Part shown: in pieces, positions 23,331 through 35,099 of the stretch | Layout: the number at the start of each line of letters is the position of its first letter | Numbering within the stretch: position 1 is the stretch's first letter | The notes under the pieces: generated by a model | Database searches by the model: none | What the model saw: the letters and a program-made list of their open reading frames with translations, nothing else | What the model was told of the DNA's origin: nothing | Program-made: the position numbers and the translations under genes | From: Przewalskia tangutica | Lineage: Eukaryota > Streptophyta > Magnoliopsida > Solanales > Solanaceae | Direction of reading: 5' to 3' | Assembly: GCA_029844215.1 (NCBI GenBank) | Contig: CM056729.1 | Location: 8,432,001 to 8,496,000 of the forward strand | DNA: 64,000 nucleotides

Positions 23331-23389
23331 TTTTGAGCAGGATTCGCTATTTTTTAGAATGCCGCGGCCGAAAAAGGGCGCGACAGAAA

Positions 23390-23407
23390 TGGCGACTCCA
23401 CTGGGGA
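23390..23407 (+). promoter_or_regulatory. Primer binding site (tRNA-Arg type)
   Basis: Four bases after the 5' LTR, 'tggcgactccactgggga' is complementary to an 18-nt tRNA 3' end finishing in CCA. The Arg assignment follows the known habit of Ogre/Tat elements. Confidence 0.75.
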
Positions 23408-25905
23408 TTTTAGGTTCTTAACCATAACAGACCTAGGGTTATTATTTGGCAATTATTTTGCATTTAATTTTGTGCGTTGTATTTTGTTTATTTTTTGCTA
23501 CTTGCTTTCTTGCTTTCCTTAAAGCGGCATTCGCTCGTATTTCTTCCACTGGAAAATTCACACAACCACACACTTTGTATTGGTGTGCTCGCGCACCGCA
23601 AATTTCTTTCAAAAATATCCAAATTTTAGGAGAGTTGGCGCTGCTTGAGTTAGATCGGTTCGTCGATCGGTAGCGTAGCCTTTCGCTCGAGTTGTCGCTC
23701 GGGAACCTTGCGTCGGAAAAGCCAAATCTTAGAAACTTAAGATAGAGCTATACCACGCTTTATTTTAGGGCGTGCGTCATTTACCTTAGGTGGGTTGGTC
23801 GCGGCATCGACACCACGATTAAGAAGACACTAAACTTGTCGACGGGTTTCTCAACCCAACGACCAACCGTATTATGTGTAGCGTGGCAATGAGACAAATC
23901 CAAACCCAATCATGACATGCGAAATTGGGAAAAGTGCACCGTCGTTTGGTCGCCATTTCCAACAAAGGCATTATAGTTGGGCGACTTGGACAAATCATAA
24001 TCTCGCATGAGTGGCGTTTAGGCTTACCGCATAAAAAGGCCCCTGCGTGTTAGGAAGCGTTTGAATGTGCTATGTGCAATATATACGTACATACCGCAAA
24101 TTATGTGCTTTATGCTAACAGTTTGTTGCATTTTAGAAAGATTTAGCATCTTCCCAAAGGTCGATTTGTATTTGACTTAGCAATGGCGAGCATCAATCTT
24201 CACAAGATCAAAGGCACGGACATCGAGCGGAATGAGTCGAACTGTCTTGGTTCCTATAAAGCGAGGTCTCGGAAGAGAAAGGCATAGATCCGGTCGGCGG
24301 CTCGCCAATTACCACAAATGGCAACCTGCAGCCGAAATCAAAAGGCTCAAGAACCTCACGAGCACTCGTCCGCAAATAACCAAAGCAGTCAAAAACCTCC
24401 AAATTATTACGGTGCATTACTACATATCCCATTCAGATATACAATGCACCCGTATATTCCACACAAAACCGAATGCCTAACGTACTCGGCTAAACACAAA
24501 CCAAAGGCCACCACAAGCCCATTTCGCGTCGTATGGCAACGCTGCGATACCCGTATGTGTATACGCCATGCCCAGCCCGCCACCAAACATCTTCACACCC
24601 GCCTAAATACCACGAAAGGCCAAAATATACACCCATTTAGCCGAGCCTTTGTCGCGGTTATCTGAGGTTGAGGTTTGCGGGGATACTCAGCCAATCCCGA
24701 GGAATGTGCGATCCCAAGTCCAAAGCTCGTGATGGGAACAAAGTTGTGCATACCATTCCGAGCCATCGGACACGGCGTGGGAAGGTGTTATACACTCGAG
24801 AGACAAAGTAAGGAGGCGATCGGAGGAGTCATTGGTGGAGGAGGCTTACCCCGATGAGTCTGATGAACCCCAAAGGAAGAGAGGTGTTCCCTTGCGAGAA
24901 CCAGCTCACTTTGAATCGATTATTTATCAGCGGGCACCACGAAGCCAAAGAAGGAGATCTTGTGGCGAGCACGAAGACCCGGCCGGCCATGATGCGAGCA
25001 AGAAGGCGTATTGGTTGGATTCGCACCACGTTGCAGTCGCTAAAGCCCAGATAAGAAAGAGCAATTTAGTTTAGCAGAATAATTTAAAAACTCGTATTTA
25101 AGCCTTAATAATGTTTTCTTTTGTTTTGCCTGTAATGAACTACGTCATGACCTGATTCCCTCATGGGGATACGTAGGCGGCCTAAATCGGCCTCGGTCCC
25201 GCTTTAGAATTTTACCCGATATTCGCTGTAATGAACTACGTTCGACTGATTCCTCAGGGGATCGTGGCGGCCTAAATCGGCCGGTCACGCGTTAGAAAAC
25301 TCCCCGTTACGAAAATGACGAGAATACACATAGCCTACAAGCCACTACATTAAGACCCACTTTAGGCGGACACCTTTTCACTGGCGGGACAATGTAGGAA
25401 ACCAAACAGGGTTGCGAGTCCAAGCAGGCGAACGCGGATATCGAGCAAGCGGCGAAGTCGAATCTGAATCGACCCCCAAACTCACAAATGTTCTTTGAGC
25501 GCATGTCTTTTCATATTTAACAGAAGCAGAAAGTGCAATAGCCGAAGCAGAAAATACGGCGAAAAGTTTCTTCGTATTAGCAGAAGCGGTAGCGAAAAGC
25601 GGAGGATGACAACAATCCAAGGTCATGACAAAGCGGCCAGCGAAAGGTGCATCGGCAATCAACAATCAAAGTCTAGCACACGGCGTGGGCATAAAGTCAA
25701 ATTTGCAACCAACGTCGCATGACAAAGGCATCATGGCAATTAGTCGATTCTGGCGTTAACGTGTCCGTGCAAAGGCAACATCGCAATATTCATCAGCGTC
25801 GGGGATGACATCTCTACCCGTAAAATTGCACTTCCCGTATATGCTTACCATTTTGTTTAAACGGTATACACTAACGTTTTCTCGAGCTTAGCTTGCGGGA
25901 GCATT
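23408..25905 (+). other. Non-coding interior of the large element, first part
   Basis: No conserved gag, protease, RT or integrase motif appears in any frame. The longest frames (about 115 codons near 24318-24665) have low-complexity composition and no family. A phrase typical of Tat-group elements, 'gggatacgtaggcggcctaa', occurs at about 25166-25185, and a second diverged copy follows at 25232-25290. Confidence 0.6.
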
Positions 25906-25939
25906 TATTCTACGGGAGGCGTGGCGCGTCGGACAACGA

Positions 25940-26437
25940 CGTGATCGTGAAGTCCACGCAGCGGCGCGGCGGTAATCACGTCCACAACGGCGTTATCGGC
26001 CGGCAAGTCTACGCGGCGCGGCGGCAATGCGTCCGGACAACGGCGTGATCGTGAGTCCACGCAGCGGCGCGGCGGAATACGTCCATACAACGGCGTTATC
26101 GGCCGCGGCAGTCTACGCAACGACGCCCGGAAGAACACGTCGGACAGCGGCGTGATCGCAAGTCCACGCCAGCGGCGCCGGCGGCCAATACGTCCATCTG
26201 GCGGCGTTATCGGCCGCGGCAAGTCTGCAGCGGCGCCCGGCAACACGCGTCGGCAACGACGTGATCGAGTCACGCGGCGACTCCGGCAATACGTCCAAAC
26301 AACGGCGTTATCGGCCGCAGAAGTCTACGCAGCGACGCCCGGCGGAACACGTCCGCATAACGACGCGTGATCGGCGAGTCAGCCACGCAACGACGCCAAA
26401 GAAAGAACGGCGTTATCGGCCGCAGCCAGTCCGCAGC
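25940..26437. repeat. GC-rich minisatellite, about 105-bp dimeric unit
   Basis: Units begin with 'cgtgatcg' at 25940, 26044, 26151, 26260 and 26366 (spacing 104-109). Each contains two related halves of about 52 bases, one led by 'cgtgatcg' and one by 'cgttatcggccg', so the dimer arose before amplification. Overlapping long ORFs on both strands are a by-product of composition. Confidence 0.9.
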
Positions 26438-26567
26438 GCCATCATCGAGATATCACATCTACGGGGCGATTTTTCTCTGTTCTCAAAATTGCATTTTTCT
26501 CATTCATGCTTTATTATTGCTTAGCGGTTATGCACTAACTCTTCTCGAGCTTTAGTCTACGCGGCGG

Positions 26568-26799
26568 CGGCAAGTCAACGACGTCAGTCCGAAAAGCGGC
26601 GCCAAGTCAAGCGACGCCAAGTCCGAAGCGACGCCAAGTCAAAGCAGCCAGTCAAAGCGACGCCAGTCAAAGCGACGCCCGGTCGAAAGCGGCCAGTCAA
26701 AGCGGCGGTCCAAAACGACGCCGAGTCCGAAAGCGACGCCAAGTCCAAAACGACGGCGACAAGTCCGAAAGCGGCGACAAGTCCGAAAGCAGCGACAAG
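26568..26799. repeat. GC-rich minisatellite, about 18-bp unit
   Basis: Around a dozen variants of 'gcgacgccaagtccgaaa' in tandem. Confidence 0.9.
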
Positions 26800-27295
26800 T
26801 CGATATCACATCTACGAGGCGATTTCTCTGTTCTCAAAATTGCATTTTCTCATATATTATTCTGTCTTAGCAGTTATGCACTAACTCTTTCTTGAGCTTT
26901 AGTCTACAGGGGGCAATTGCGGCAAGGACAACGTATCCGCATTCACAATCGCAACACGTCCGTGCAAGGGCGAAATCACAGCATTTGCAGCATCGCATCA
27001 ACACAGCAGACATCCTATTTTTGCAGGATAACATTTTCTACTCACAGTTGCATTACTTTAAAATTATGCATCATTTTGCCTTATGATTATGCACTAACCG
27101 TTTGTTCAAGTCTTAGCGCGAGCGGGAGCACAACGTGGATTTTCTCTTCTGACAACCGGCAATCTGTTGGGGCAACCTTCCCAACGATTGGCGGCGGCCT
27201 CAGCGTCGGTCACTCGCTCCACATCAGTAGAACCCAGCCGCAAGCCGTGATGCGGTCCGTGTTCGAAGCGCTTATATTCTTTTACTTTTTACACC

Positions 27296-27470
27296 ATAGC
27301 CGGTGTCATCATAACTCGACATGGGGCGGACTAAGTCGCGTTAGCGCGCCAGTGTTTTGACCACGGTAACCCGGTGTCGTCATAACTCGACCTTTGGCGG
27401 CTTCAGTCGCGTTAGCCCGCAGTGTTTGACCATGGTAGCCCGATGTCGTCGTAACTCGATTTCGGGACGA
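27296..27470. repeat. About 70-bp tandem repeat before the 3' LTR
   Basis: Two and a half copies start near 27300, 27371 and 27440, each with 'ccg(g/a)tgtc(a/g)tc(a/g)taactcga' followed by 'agtcgcgttag'. They lie within the last 300 bases before the polypurine tract. Confidence 0.8.
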
Positions 27471-27580
27471 TTTTGATTTTTGCGTCGGCTTGTCTACCGC
27501 CACATTTTTGCAATCGAAGATCGAGACAAAATTGGCTATGAGTCAACGTCTTTGTCCGAAGATTCTTCCATCATCTCCAT

Positions 27581-27595
27581 ACAAAGAGGGACATC
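27581..27595 (+). promoter_or_regulatory. Polypurine tract of the large element
   Basis: 'acaaagagggacatc' is immediately upstream of the 3' LTR TGTTGACACC, where plus-strand DNA synthesis would be primed. Confidence 0.7.
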
Positions 27596-30500
27596 TGTTG
27601 ACACCCAATTTTGACCCTCCCGTCCAGCCATTAACCATAAAATTACACTAATTTTGTAAAATAATTTTTTAGGATTTTTATAATAAAATACAACAATAAA
27701 ACATAAATACAGGCATAAATAAACAATTTAGTAATGGCACCGCATTTTACGTAGAGTACTAAGCGCTTAGAGTCTCGCGCCCGCATTAATTAATTTTAAG
27801 CCCTGTCGTCATTAATAAATACATAAAATAAGTAATTTAGCAATGACGTCGTAATCGTAGCATAGCCGCATTTATTAATAATCATTTGTAATTTAAAATC
27901 AATTTAATCTAATATATGCATTTAATAGCGTCGCATTTATAAAAGCTTTAAACAATTCTTAAATATCATACTTGCATTTAGCATTTAAATAATTTAATCT
28001 AAAACTCAATGTAATTTTAATTTAACTTCGCAATAATGCACAATAATAAGATTTTAAATAATAGCGCCGCATTCTAGAGCATTAAGCATTAATTAAATAA
28101 CACACCCGCATTTATTTTATAACAATTAGATAATTTAATCACAATTAATTTAATTACTTTGTCACTAATTAAAAGCCTAAAATTGTTAATTAGATAGCAC
28201 ATTAAACTAATTAAATAACTAATACCTAATTAATTAACCCCTAATTAAAACATTCTACCCATTCCATCCGCGCCGCCATTGCCGAATAATTTCCTCGCCC
28301 GACCCAAGCCCACGCCCAACCTATTTCCCCCCCAGCCTTTATTTTTCTTCCCTCTCAGCCCTTAGCCCATGGTCCCTTCCCCTCATCACCCGAAAGCCCT
28401 TCAGAAAAAGAAAACACTAAGAACCCTAAAAATTTCAAACCGCCGCCAGCACCTCGCCCATCACCCAGCCGAGATTCTCGCCTGAGAATCCAGCGTAATC
28501 AAGCTTTCCTTTACCCACGTACACCCAGCCAACGATTTCTTACCATAAACCCATTATCTACTTTCCTTCCTATTGCAAAATCAGTAACAAATCGCACGAT
28601 TTTCAGGAATCAAGCACGAAATCGAGCCCAGAATCAGCCTTTTATTACTTACCTAATAGGGAACCCAAAACATGGCTATATAAGCACATGCAAAGGCATA
28701 AAGGAGGAGGGGAGAGCAGAGGACAGAGCTCAATCGGGGAGACTCAACAGGCATCGAGAATTAGGGAACTCAGTATCTAGGCCATTAGCATCTCAAGAAT
28801 AGGTAATCTGAATCCCTCTCTCAATTCTAGCCAAAAATCAGCAAGCAACTTTACCCTTCTATTCGCATCGCAAACCCAAAACCCGTCGAGTGGCACCGAC
28901 GCCTTGATACGCTGCCCCGGGTCGCTGCCTGGAGAAGGTAAAATCCACTCCCTCGACTTCTGTTCATTTCGTATTTGTGTATGAATTTGTGTTAAATATG
29001 TGTTAGTTCATTCATGTTGTCGTATTCATTAATGTAGGAATATGACATTGAATAAGTCTGCTTTAATTAATATGGATGCATAATATCTAAATGTTAGGAT
29101 GCTGTTCTGAGGTGTGATGTATAATTTTCAGTCGACTCCTGATTTAATTGCTCAGTTAGGTGTTTATTTTGTATGTTTTAAAAAGGTTATAGCATCATGT
29201 CATGTGTTATAACTATTTGTCAAGTTGTCGAATAATATCTATACTAATTTGTATGCTCCCTGTTATATGTGTATTGGCTGTTCTTGCTGGCATTGTCATA
29301 TCGTGTTTAGTGTGCTTTTGGATTATTTAAGTATTCGGGTATCACATGCATTAAGCATGCCGCAAGACTTGAACCAGTCTAGGTTGTATTAATCCATCAT
29401 TACATTCTACGCTCGATTTACAATCATGTTTCATATAGTCAGCATACGCAAGTGTAATCTAATGTTGAAATCGTTTAATTGAATGAGAAGTGTCTTCAAC
29501 TCTTACCTAGTTGTATACATGTCTAAACTGCTTGTTAGGAATATGTGTTATCCTGCTTGGCTTAATGTACTTTCCCCCTGATTTTCCTTATTTTTTTAGA
29601 TATGTCACTGGCTTGAGGTAGATTCGACATGTATCAAATGTATATCATATGTGTCCTCAAAGCATGCTAGGAATCCTTGAACCATTTACGTATATTCCCT
29701 GTTAGTGTCTCTGTTTACTTGCTGAATTACCGTTTGCACCATGTAGCAGTAAATGCATACTATAGGTTAAGATCTTGTATGTTCCTAAAATTGAATAAAG
29801 GAAATGTTTGTCTATTTGCCGCAAGATTGTAATATCACCAAAAGGTGCGAGTTGATTCTTTGAAATAATATGTTTGCATAGTCGTATAGTGCGAAATGGC
29901 GTAGAGTTTTGGCATTATAGTCTGTTTTGGTATACATTAGCAGTGGTCTCTTCTAGTCAGGTGGAATTGATATTCTTATCTGAATGTCAGTAGCATGCTT
30001 ATCTCTGATTTGCAACTGGTAGTCGAAATACGTAGATTCGAATCTATTATTAACATCGTAGACCTTATACCACATCGATATCGAAACCACCCTGTAGCGT
30101 CCATATGAGCCTAGAAATGTTAGTTCTAGTGTTCACAGGTTCACATGATGCGCTAGGTTGGGCCACTATTTTTCTTGCAAAAATGATAAATTTGACTTTG
30201 CCTAACTCAATTTCTGTCTTGGTTGCTTGTTGCAACAATTAATATTTTGCCCATAATTGGGCGATTCTCTTTAAAACATGGATAAGATTGTTATGATATA
30301 TTTCAAGTGCACATCCGTGATGTATAATGAATTTGACTTTACTTTGCATCTTGGCATGTGCATACACTCTTCAAAATTTGAAATTGGATTGGATTGCCCC
30401 TCGCTTATTTTGCGCTGCTTATACTTAAGTCCCCCGGGTTGAACAAGCATTTTTATCTATTTCCTCTTAATAAAGTTTGGAGTATATACTAATCCTTATC

Positions 30501-31788
30501 TTTTCTTTATTTACATGGCACGACGGACAAAACAAAGAGTCTCGCGTGAGACTCATCGCAAGCCATTTCAAATGGCGACCCGCATCCGCATTCGCATTCC
30601 CGCTTCAGAAACTCCTAGAAAAACAAACAGGACTGAGTCATCCGCTCCAATCCCTTCACTCTCTTAACTTTCTTGTCTTATTTTTATGCCTTTATTTGTT
30701 TATTGTAATTTTATTATTTAATCTTGTAATTAATAGGAGAACTTCTAGCAATTAGGTCTTTAAATATATGAGGCAGAAGTAATTACATTTTAGGAATACG
30801 CTTCTACTTTATTTGTCTTTTGGGGCTATTAGGCATGTTCAAAAGCGGCAAAAAATAATAATCTAACTTGCATCATAAAATCGACAATTTGTTAAAATCC
30901 ATAAACAGATTTTCTCTTAAACTCTCAAAATAGCATCTTAACATTTTGCATTCCTTAGCACCCTTTAGCCCCTCTTTAAACTTTAGTAACATTTTAGCAC
31001 CTTCCTAGCATTCTTTGTACTTTAGCATATAGCACCTTTTGCCCTTTTAATACTTTAAGCACCTTTTAAACATTTTTACATGCTAGCATCTATTTCCTAA
31101 CATTCAGCACTTTAGTATTTAACACTTTTAAGCACCTCTTAGCACCTTTAGCACCCTTCTATCATTTAATGCCTTTTAGCAACCTTCAATATTTTAAGCA
31201 CTTTAAACATTTAGCATTTGGCTCTTTTATTTATTTATAACACCTTTTTCCCTTTTTAGACTTAAGCACCTTTAAACATTTTAACATTTTTTTTTTTTTT
31301 TTTTTTTTAGCATTTTATTAAGCGGGAAGATCTTTTACTTTGCATTTTTTAAAATATAATAATTACCCTAGGTTTGGCAGGACAACCGCAAGTTAGCGGA
31401 TCTTAGAGGGTGTCTAACCCCTTCCCTCTAGATTAATAAAGAACCCTTACCCAGAATCTCATTAAGTTTAGCAGACCCTTAAAATGGAGTTAATGTTTTA
31501 CTTCAAACTAGTTAAACATTTAGGTGTCCTAATTCACCCAATTAATTAGGTGGCGACTCCGCGAACCCTTAGCATTCTAGCAACCCTTTAGCATTTTAGC
31601 AGCCCTCTTTATATTTTAGCATTTTTAAACTTTAGCACTTCTTAGCATTTTGCACCTTTAGCATCTTTTAAACTTTAGCATCTTTGGCAATTTTAGCATC
31701 CTTTTAGCATTTTATTATTTTCTAACATCTGCATTTTGAGCAGGATTCGCTATTTTTTAGAATGCCGCGGCCGAAAAAGGGCGCGACA
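27596..31788 (+). repeat. 3' LTR of the large element
   Basis: Aligns end to end with 19121-23385. Long stretches are nearly identical (for example 27880-28250 and 30830-31788). Differences are concentrated in a few patches around 28260-28480, 28890-28940, 29280-29640 and 30020-30450, often as small indels at CTG, CAG or CCG. Confidence 0.95.
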
Positions 31789-31793
31789 GTCGC

Positions 31794-33309
31794 ATTTATT
31801 TATACGCAAGACAGTTTCATAATTATGATTTATAATTTAAAATACATGTGTTTTAATAAGAGCGTCGCATTTAGAAAAAGTATTAAGCAGACCTTAAATA
31901 TCCTATCTGCATCTTAATAATTTAATCTAAACCTCATTCTATTTAACGGCGTCACATTATAAAATATATTAGGCACTAATTAAATAGCACGTCTCTATTT
32001 TTGTAATAATTTAAACTCAAACTCATACTAATAAAGCACCTAAATAATCTAATCACAATTTGTTAATTTAATTTATCGCTAATTAATTAAAATTATTAAT
32101 ACTAATTAAATATCTAATACTTAAAACTAACACCTAAATTCTACCCAGCCCACCTATTAAAATCGCCCAGCCCATACCCGCAGGCCCAACACCCGCAGCC
32201 CACTATCCCCTTATACTTAACCCACAGCCCTTCATCTTCATCGTCCAAAAAAAAAAAACCTAAAAAAAACGTTAAAATCGCAATTTCCTAACGTAAAAAA
32301 AAAAATCGAGAAGAACCCTAAAAAATCTCAATCGCCGCACGTCGACCCCATCGCCCCTGCCGGGATTCTCGCCTGAGAATCCGGCGAGTCACCTACCAAA
32401 TCATCCTGTCTTGCCCAGTACAAATCCTACCATAATAAACATCCAAAATCGTTGCCAAATCAAGCACGAATCGCACTAAATCAGTAGTGAAGATCTTACC
32501 AAAATCGCGTCTCAAATCGAGGGAGATATCCCAGAGATTACATATCAGCCTTTAAACCGCCTAAAAAACTTGCCGAAATGAGGACCCAAAATCCTAGTTA
32601 TAAATACATAAATCCTTACATGCAAAGGGGGACAGCAATCGAGACCACTTCTCAACTGGACTAAAAAGCCGATCGATATACACATGCAAATGGGATTTTG
32701 GGGCAGCATCGACTAACTTCCAGAATCAATCGAAAACCAACAGGAATCGGGGGTTAGGGACCCAGCATCCAGAAGATTAACAACATAAGGGTAGGAAATC
32801 CGAAAACCCTGTTCTAAATCAAGTCAAGAACCAACAGTTTTTTTTTCTCTTTCTTTTTTTTGTCGCAAAGCTTTCCTTTCCTTTTCTATCGCATAAACCG
32901 CATTCTCCGAGTGGATCGACGACTTGATACGCTGCCTCGATTCGCTGCCCGGAGAAGGTAAACTCAAATTCTTCTCAGTTCATTTTTTTTTATTTCTGTG
33001 TTTTTTTTTTATATTAAACGTATGTTAGTTTAGTTCATTCATGTTGCTGTGTTCATTAATGTATGCATACGATGTTGAGTCGCGCTTTAAATTAATCCAG
33101 AATCACTCTTGCTTTAAGTTGTTGATGAGACTTATATCTAATGCGATATGCTGAAGATAATGATTGGTAGATTTTCTTAGTTCAGAACCATATCTTGCTT
33201 TTGTTTAAGCTAGTCTAAGATTTGCATACTACTCTGTTGTCGATCTCCAAATGTTGGGTCATATCATGAACTTGTGTGGTCCTATTAACTGGTTGTGCCT
33301 TTCCTGACC
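31794..33309 (+). mobile_element. Older Ogre/Tat-like LTR, right part (nest host)
   Basis: Continues the LTR interrupted at 19120. It shares the hairpin 'gattctcgcctgagaatc' (32364-32381), the TATA-like 'agttataaatac' near 32600, and the 'gcttgatacgctgcc' leader phrase with the younger LTRs, but is clearly diverged. It is truncated at about 33309 by the minus-strand element that follows. Confidence 0.8.
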
Positions 33310-33686
33310 GTGAGACTGTTCAAGATAAAATAAAACAAACTAAAAATAGAAGTTAAAATAACATAATTAATAAACATTGGGTTGCCTCTCAACAAGCGCT
33401 GTCTTTAACGCCTTTTAGCCGGACGCAGTTAACCTTTACGAGTGCCCATTGGATCCTTCTGCGAATTGCTTGCAATCCGCATAGTTATTGTTGCAGGTCT
33501 CACTTTTCCTACAACACTCTTTTCAACTAAGGGCTTCAGACATAAGATTATCCCCCAAGTACACAAGATAGACTTGTCTTTTAGGCTCTCTATAATGTAG
33601 GGATCAGTGAAATTCCCTACATCTCTCAACTCTAGGGGGTGCCCTTGAAGGTATGAACTTTCTATTTGGGGATCAACAGTGATAGC
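33310..33686 (-). mobile_element. Non-autonomous retroelement interior, far side of insertion
   Basis: On the minus strand this holds the end of the 217-codon ORF (codons 133-217, stop at 33429-33431). Soon after the stop comes 'gcgcttgttgagaggcaacc', wording commonly found just after coding regions of Athila-like gypsy elements. The 3' LTR is missing because the fragment is broken at 33310. Confidence 0.75.
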
Positions 33687-34761
33687 TGTTGACAGTCAAT
33701 TTTGACCCGTTTTTTATATATTTATTGCAATTTTATGTGTTTTAGGACACCGCATTCTAATCATCTTTTTTGCATTTTTTATCTTTTATTTTTAAATTAA
33801 GCATTATCTCTTTGTTAATATTATGTTTATATTATTACTACACCGTCATTTATTTTAATAATATTTGCATCTCTTTAAATAATTTATTGACATCCCGCTT
33901 TAATTTTTAATTAGACATTAAACATTTGTCTAAATATTATATTTTTATTATTATTGCATCGGCACTTGCATTTTAATAATTTTGCATATTTTTAAATAAT
34001 TTTTCTTTTAAATAATTAACCCGATTTGCATTTTGTCAAACCAGTCCAGTACGGGACCCAATCCGAATCATTCCAATCCAACACCATTTTTAATTTCATC
34101 GAAACACCCTCTTTTATTTCCCCCCCTCATTTTTAAATTTCAAATACCACTTTTCATTTTTCCCCCCCAAACCAAACCCAAACCCTAAACCTAATCCTAC
34201 CCCTATATAATAAACATTACCCACTTTAAAAAAAAAGGGGAAAAGAAAGGAGCGTATGACTTTTAAAGGGCTTCACCGTTTCATTTCAAAGGCCTCGCCG
34301 CTCACCATCGTCCGTCGCCGCCGCTTCGCGGAGCTCAAGCTCGTGAACCATTGACCAGCCCGTTCCCCATTTCCGAACCCCATAGCAACACCTTCACCGC
34401 ACACCGCGCCTCTCCTCCACTCATCTCCTCACCCGCTGCGTCGCCGTTGCTCATCGTCGGCGACCTAACATCCGTCTCCGTCGACCGCCACCAGCTGCTC
34501 GCTTCTCATCGTCGACCCAATGAACTTCACACCGCCCACGCTTTCCGCACCCTGCTCCGTCGCCACCATCCGTCGATCATCTGGCTTGTATTTTAGGCGT
34601 TGCTCGGTGAAAACCATTGAAGCAACGTCGTGCTTCCATTCCTCTGTTTTGCGATCCTCGCGGTTGACCACCGTGGCGGACACTACCGGCGATGTTGTTT
34701 GTTTCTCTGTTATTGCAACTATATTTTGCGGTTGTTGGACTGATTTTGACTTTGGTAACTT

Positions 34762-34783
34762 GCCGGAGTTTAAAAACTCCGGC
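34762..34783. repeat. Perfect hairpin 1 in solo LTR
   Basis: Arms GCCGGAGTTT and AAACTCCGGC with a 2-base loop. Confidence 0.9.
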
Positions 34784-35076
34784 GAATCTTGTTGGCTTTA
34801 TTTCGATATATGATTTTTACGATATTTGTTGTGTCGTGAATTTAAAACTCCGTGACCTTTTCTTTGCATTTTGTGCATCGTTTGTTATCTTGGTTAATGG
34901 GCTGATTTTATGTTTTTGAGGCATCTGTAGGAGTTTTAAGACTCGTGACGTTTTTGAAAATTCCGTTGGGTATTTCCATTGACTTTCTCCATTGTTCGTG
35001 ACATCGCCTGTTCTACTTTTGATGATGTTGTTGGTGCTTTGGAGTGCATCTGGAATTTAGTATGATTTTGTATTAG

Positions 35077-35099
35077 GCCGGAGTTTTGAAAACTCCGGC
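35077..35099. repeat. Perfect hairpin 2 in solo LTR
   Basis: Arms GCCGGAGTTTT and AAAACTCCGGC with a single-base loop, 315 bases after hairpin 1. Decayed half-sites occur at 34836-34851 and 34929-34945. Confidence 0.9.

Larger units (their letters stand above)
19121..23385 (+). repeat. 5' LTR of the large element
   Basis: Starts TGTTGACACC and ends GGGCGCGACA. In order it holds an AT-rich U3 with evenly spaced 'gcgccgcat'-type words, a hairpin (20063-20080, arms GATTCTC/GAGAATC), a TATA box at 20266-20274, a long leader, a tract of about 830 bases built on the word TTTAGCA (22500-23330), and a poly-T run (about 22885-22905). Confidence 0.95.
19121..31788 (+). mobile_element. Complete large-LTR non-autonomous element (LARD-like, Ogre/Tat-related)
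   Basis: The 12,668-bp element has a 5' LTR 19121-23385 (4265 bp) and a 3' LTR 27596-31788 (4193 bp), and is flanked by the TSD GTCGC (19116-19120 and 31789-31793). The primer site at 23390-23407 (tggcgactccactgggga) fits a tRNA-Arg type used by Ogre/Tat elements. A purine tract (acaaagagggacatc, 27581-27595) precedes the 3' LTR. The 4.2 kb interior has no gag or pol and holds GC-rich tandem arrays. The element must rely on a partner for proteins. Long near-identical stretches between its LTRs point to recent insertion. Confidence 0.95.

Noticed and set aside
24318..24665. 115-codon ORF as gag of the large element
   Set aside because: No capsid or zinc-knuckle motif; composition is low-complexity and the frame is not continued.
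25905..26555. Long overlapping ORFs on both strands, or a CRISPR-like array
   Set aside because: The frames come from a GC-rich minisatellite; repeats are tandem without unique spacers of even length, and the context is a plant retroelement.
34351..34813. ORFs of 81-97 codons in a GC-rich stretch
   Set aside because: Inside the leader of a solo LTR; overlapping frames on both strands with no family.
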